Positions 61,590 to 64,000 of a DNA stretch of 64,000 nt are shown piece after piece. The DNA is from Sphingobacterium corticibacter (GTDB lineage: Bacteria; Bacteroidota; Bacteroidia; Sphingobacteriales; Sphingobacteriaceae), in assembly GCF_003076635.1 (NCBI RefSeq), contig NZ_QDKG01000001.1, forward strand, positions 124,001-188,000. Reading direction: 5' to 3'. The notes beneath the pieces were generated by a model. It did not search any database and had not been told where the DNA came from. It worked only from the letters and a program-made list of their open reading frames with translations. Within the stretch, counting starts at the first letter, position 1; every line of letters begins with the position of its first letter. The position numbers were made by a program, and so were the translations under genes.

Positions 61590-64000
61590 ATGGAAAGAAA
61601 ACTATTCAGTTTTATTTTGGCGTGGCTACTTCTAATGGGAATAGCGCATGCTCAGACGCGGACAATCTCCGGTAATGTTGTATCGTCTCGCACAGGTCAG
61701 CCTTTAGCGGGAGCTACAGTACGCGCGACAGGTACGGATATCGCCGTACAAACTAATGCACAGGGTAAGTTTACGATCGATTTATCAGGAAATACAAGCA
61801 CACTTACAGTTAATTTCGTTGGTATGCAACAGCAAATATTTCCCTTGGGCAGCGATAACACAATTAACATTCAATTGGATGATGAAGATCAGAGCGTTGG
61901 TGAAGTTATCGTTACAGCGCTTGGCGTACAACGAACGCGAAACTCACTAGGATATAGCGTTCAAGCTATTAAAGGAGAAGATTTATCTATGGTACGTCAG
62001 CCAGATTTGAATACAGCATTAGCAGGTAAGATTGCTGGTGTACAAGTACAATCCACATCTGGTGCTGCTTTCGGTACTTCTACGATCCGTATTCGCGGTA
62101 TCAACTCGCTATCTGGAGGAAATCCGATTTATGTGGTGGATGGAATGATTACCGAGCCAGAAGCCGTTAATATGGATGATGTAGCCGATCTTACGGTTTT
62201 AAAAGGGCCAGCAGCGACAGCATTATACGGTCAGCGCGGTTCAGAAGGTGCGGTAGTTATCAAGACATTAGGCGGACGTACACGAGATGGCGTTGGTGTA
62301 AACTTCAACCAAGCAACATCTTTTGAAAGCGTTTACTTATTGCCGAAATATCAAAATGAATATGCTGGTGGATACTCGCAAGAGTGGAGTACGTATAACC
62401 ACAATCCTAATATTGCACCGGACTATTTGGCACCATATGATGGTGTGAATATCTTAAATTATGGAGCTGATGAAAGCTGGGGTCCGCGTATGGATGGTAC
62501 GATGTATATGCCATTCTATGGATGGGATCCATCTCACCCTCAATTTGGTCAACTAACAGCCTTAGTGCCTCAACCAAACAATGTTCGTGATTTTTACAAC
62601 ACAGGTGTAAGTGCAAATACTAACATAGCTTTTGATAAAGCAGGAGATAATTATCAAACTCGATTCTCTTTTACGAATGTTTCTCGCACCGGTATAGTGC
62701 CCAATAGTAAGTTGGGTAGAAATTGGCTTTCTACAAACTCTTCCTTAAATCTGACAGATAAACTAACCGTATCTGCTAATGTGAACTTCCAACATGAGGT
62801 GTATAATAATCGACCAAAAGATGGTTACAGTTCTCAAACTACAGGGTCTTTTAATCAGTGGTTTCAGCGTCAGTTGGATATGAGCACATTGCGTGACTAT
62901 AAACGTCCAGATGGTACCTTTAGAAGTTGGAATATTGTGAGTCCGACAAATCCTAATCCCGCATATTGGGATAACCCATATACGGAAGTGTACGAAAATA
63001 CACAATTTGACACCTATCAGCGGATCTATGGTAATATTACCGCAAGTTATCAATTGACGAATGCCTTGAGTGCTTCCGTGATTGCGCGAGGGAACTTCCT
63101 GAACATGGAAGAGACCGAACGTATTGCCAGTGGTACATTACAGCAAGCTAGTTATTCTCAATACTTGAATAATCAGGATGAGGTAAACTATGTTGGTACA
63201 TTGGCATTTAAGGAACAATATGGAGATTTCACCGTAGATGCAGCCGCATTTGGAGAATATCGTCGCAATCAACGTCGTTTTACCGATGCAGCAACTGCTG
63301 GCGGATTAGCAGTACCAGGTTTGTATACTTTGGAAGCTTCTATTGATAGACCAACGGTTCAAACCCGATATTTTGATCAACGAGTCAATTCGCTCTATGG
63401 TTATGCGGCAGTTGGTTATAAAGATTTTCTATATTTAGAAGGAAATATCCGTAATGACTGGTCTTCGACCTTGCCAAGGGACAATAATTCATTCTTGTAT
63501 GGAGGATTGTCTACTTCGTTTATCTTCAGTCATTTTATTCAGCCAAATGAGTTCTTCTCTTTCGGTAAATTGAGAGCCTCATTCGCTAAAGTAGGTACAG
63601 ATACCGATCCATATCAGATCTTGCAAACATACAGCATTCGCAACGCATACGGTAGTAATCCTTTATTAACGGTACCTGATGTTATTCCAAATGCAAATCT
63701 ATTACCGACCCTATCTACTTCATACGAGATTGGTACCGAGTTGCGCTTCTTCAATAGCCGTTTATTGTTTGATTTTAACTATTACACGCGTAGCGCTACG
63801 AATCAGATCCTAAACTTGCCGATTTCAGGTACTACGGGTTTTGCTCAAAGTTTGATTAATGCAGGTCGGATTGATAATCATGGTTACGAATTTACCCTAG
63901 GTGGTACACCTATTCGCAACAGTAATTTCAAGTGGGATCTAAATGCCAATATCGGTATCAATAGAAATAAAGTAGTTCGTCTAGATGAACAAGTAAGCAA
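61590..64000 (+). CDS. SusC/RagA-type TonB-linked receptor (3' end outside window)
   Basis: About 803 visible residues of an outer-membrane nutrient receptor. Signal peptide (1-21, ending AHAQ), carboxypeptidase-regulatory-like domain (about 25-100, ISGNVVSSRTGQPLAGATVRATGT), then the plug: GEVIVTALGVQRTRNSLGYSVQ, IAGVQVQSTSG and IRIRGINSLSGGNPIYVVDG are the diagnostic SusC motifs. Barrel strands follow to the end. No FecR/STN domain is seen at the N-terminus. A SusD partner is expected downstream, beyond the window. Substrate unknown. Confidence 0.96.
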   Translation, partial: MERKLFSFILAWLLLMGIAHAQTRTISGNVVSSRTGQPLAGATVRATGTDIAVQTNAQGKFTIDLSGNTSTLTVNFVGMQQQIFPLGSDNTINIQLDDEDQSVGEVIVTALGVQRTRNSLGYSVQAIKGEDLSMVRQPDLNTALAGKIAGVQVQSTSGAAFGTSTIRIRGINSLSGGNPIYVVDGMITEPEAVNMDDVADLTVLKGPAATALYGQRGSEGAVVIKTLGGRTRDGVGVNFNQATSFESVYLLPKYQNEYAGGYSQEWSTYNHNPNIAPDYLAPYDGVNILNYGADESWGPRMDGTMYMPFYGWDPSHPQFGQLTALVPQPNNVRDFYNTGVSANTNIAFDKAGDNYQTRFSFTNVSRTGIVPNSKLGRNWLSTNSSLNLTDKLTVSANVNFQHEVYNNRPKDGYSSQTTGSFNQWFQRQLDMSTLRDYKRPDGTFRSWNIVSPTNPNPAYWDNPYTEVYENTQFDTYQRIYGNITASYQLTNALSASVIARGNFLNMEETERIASGTLQQASYSQYLNNQDEVNYVGTLAFKEQYGDFTVDAAAFGEYRRNQRRFTDAATAGGLAVPGLYTLEASIDRPTVQTRYFDQRVNSLYGYAAVGYKDFLYLEGNIRNDWSSTLPRDNNSFLYGGLSTSFIFSHFIQPNEFFSFGKLRASFAKVGTDTDPYQILQTYSIRNAYGSNPLLTVPDVIPNANLLPTLSTSYEIGTELRFFNSRLLFDFNYYTRSATNQILNLPISGTTGFAQSLINAGRIDNHGYEFTLGGTPIRNSNFKWDLNANIGINRNKVVRLDEQVS

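Overview
This window looks like the chromosome of a Bacteroidota member, most likely family Sphingobacteriaceae (Sphingobacterium-like). The evidence is a SusC-type TonB receptor, tandem GH92 enzymes, roughly 800-residue double MacB/FtsX permeases, single-chain class II glycyl-tRNA synthetase, and promoters with the Bacteroidota -33 TTTG / -7 TAnnTTTG pattern. The genus is an inference; no rRNA or other species marker is present.

Layout. 1-3.2 kb: a TonB-dependent receptor with an N-terminal heavy-metal (HMA) domain, cut by the window edge, with a small Cys-rich exported partner, then a MetZ-type sulfhydrylase. 3.4-7.7 kb: a lipoprotein, then a histidine kinase / OmpR-type regulator / SirB1-like transglutaminase-fold operon. 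7.9-13.3 kb: a secreted HExxH protease-like protein and two overlapping GH92 alpha-mannosidases. 13.4-16.3 kb: a secreted lectin-like protein, a LolD-type ATPase and a GH43 enzyme. 47.7-51.6 kb: a sulfur-scavenging flavoenzyme operon. 53.8-56.7 kb: the ancient tRNA(Thr-Tyr-Gly-Thr)-tuf-tRNA(Trp)-secE-nusG block. 56.9-61.2 kb: glyS, bcp, an M23 peptidase and an FAH-family hydrolase. From 61.6 kb: a SusC receptor running off the end.

The centrepiece is 14.3-15.2 kb plus 17-47.6 kb. Eight double MacB/FtsX permeases, two LolD-type ATPases, an HlyD/MacA adaptor, a TolC channel and a beta-solenoid (DUF4097-like) secreted protein accompany a sigma-54-type response regulator (NtrC family) and its PAS-containing kinase. 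Three intergenic regions carry paired copies of a 16-bp dyad, TGTTC-N6-GAACA, giving four pairs. In each case the GG of a sigma-54-like -24 element lies 55-56 bp from the near edge of the pair. I read this as one regulon: the NtrC-like protein drives (i) tolC-regulator-kinase, (ii) the divergent hlyD-permease-ATPase-permease x5 operon, (iii) permease-solenoid-permease and (iv) a stand-alone ATPase. The product would be a multi-permease MacAB-TolC-like envelope machine. Its substrate is unknown.

Intercistronic gaps of the permease operon are filled with 7-bp-periodic repeat arrays, and a 39-bp relic of a further permease C-terminus follows one array member. Both suggest that the array grows and shrinks by recombination.
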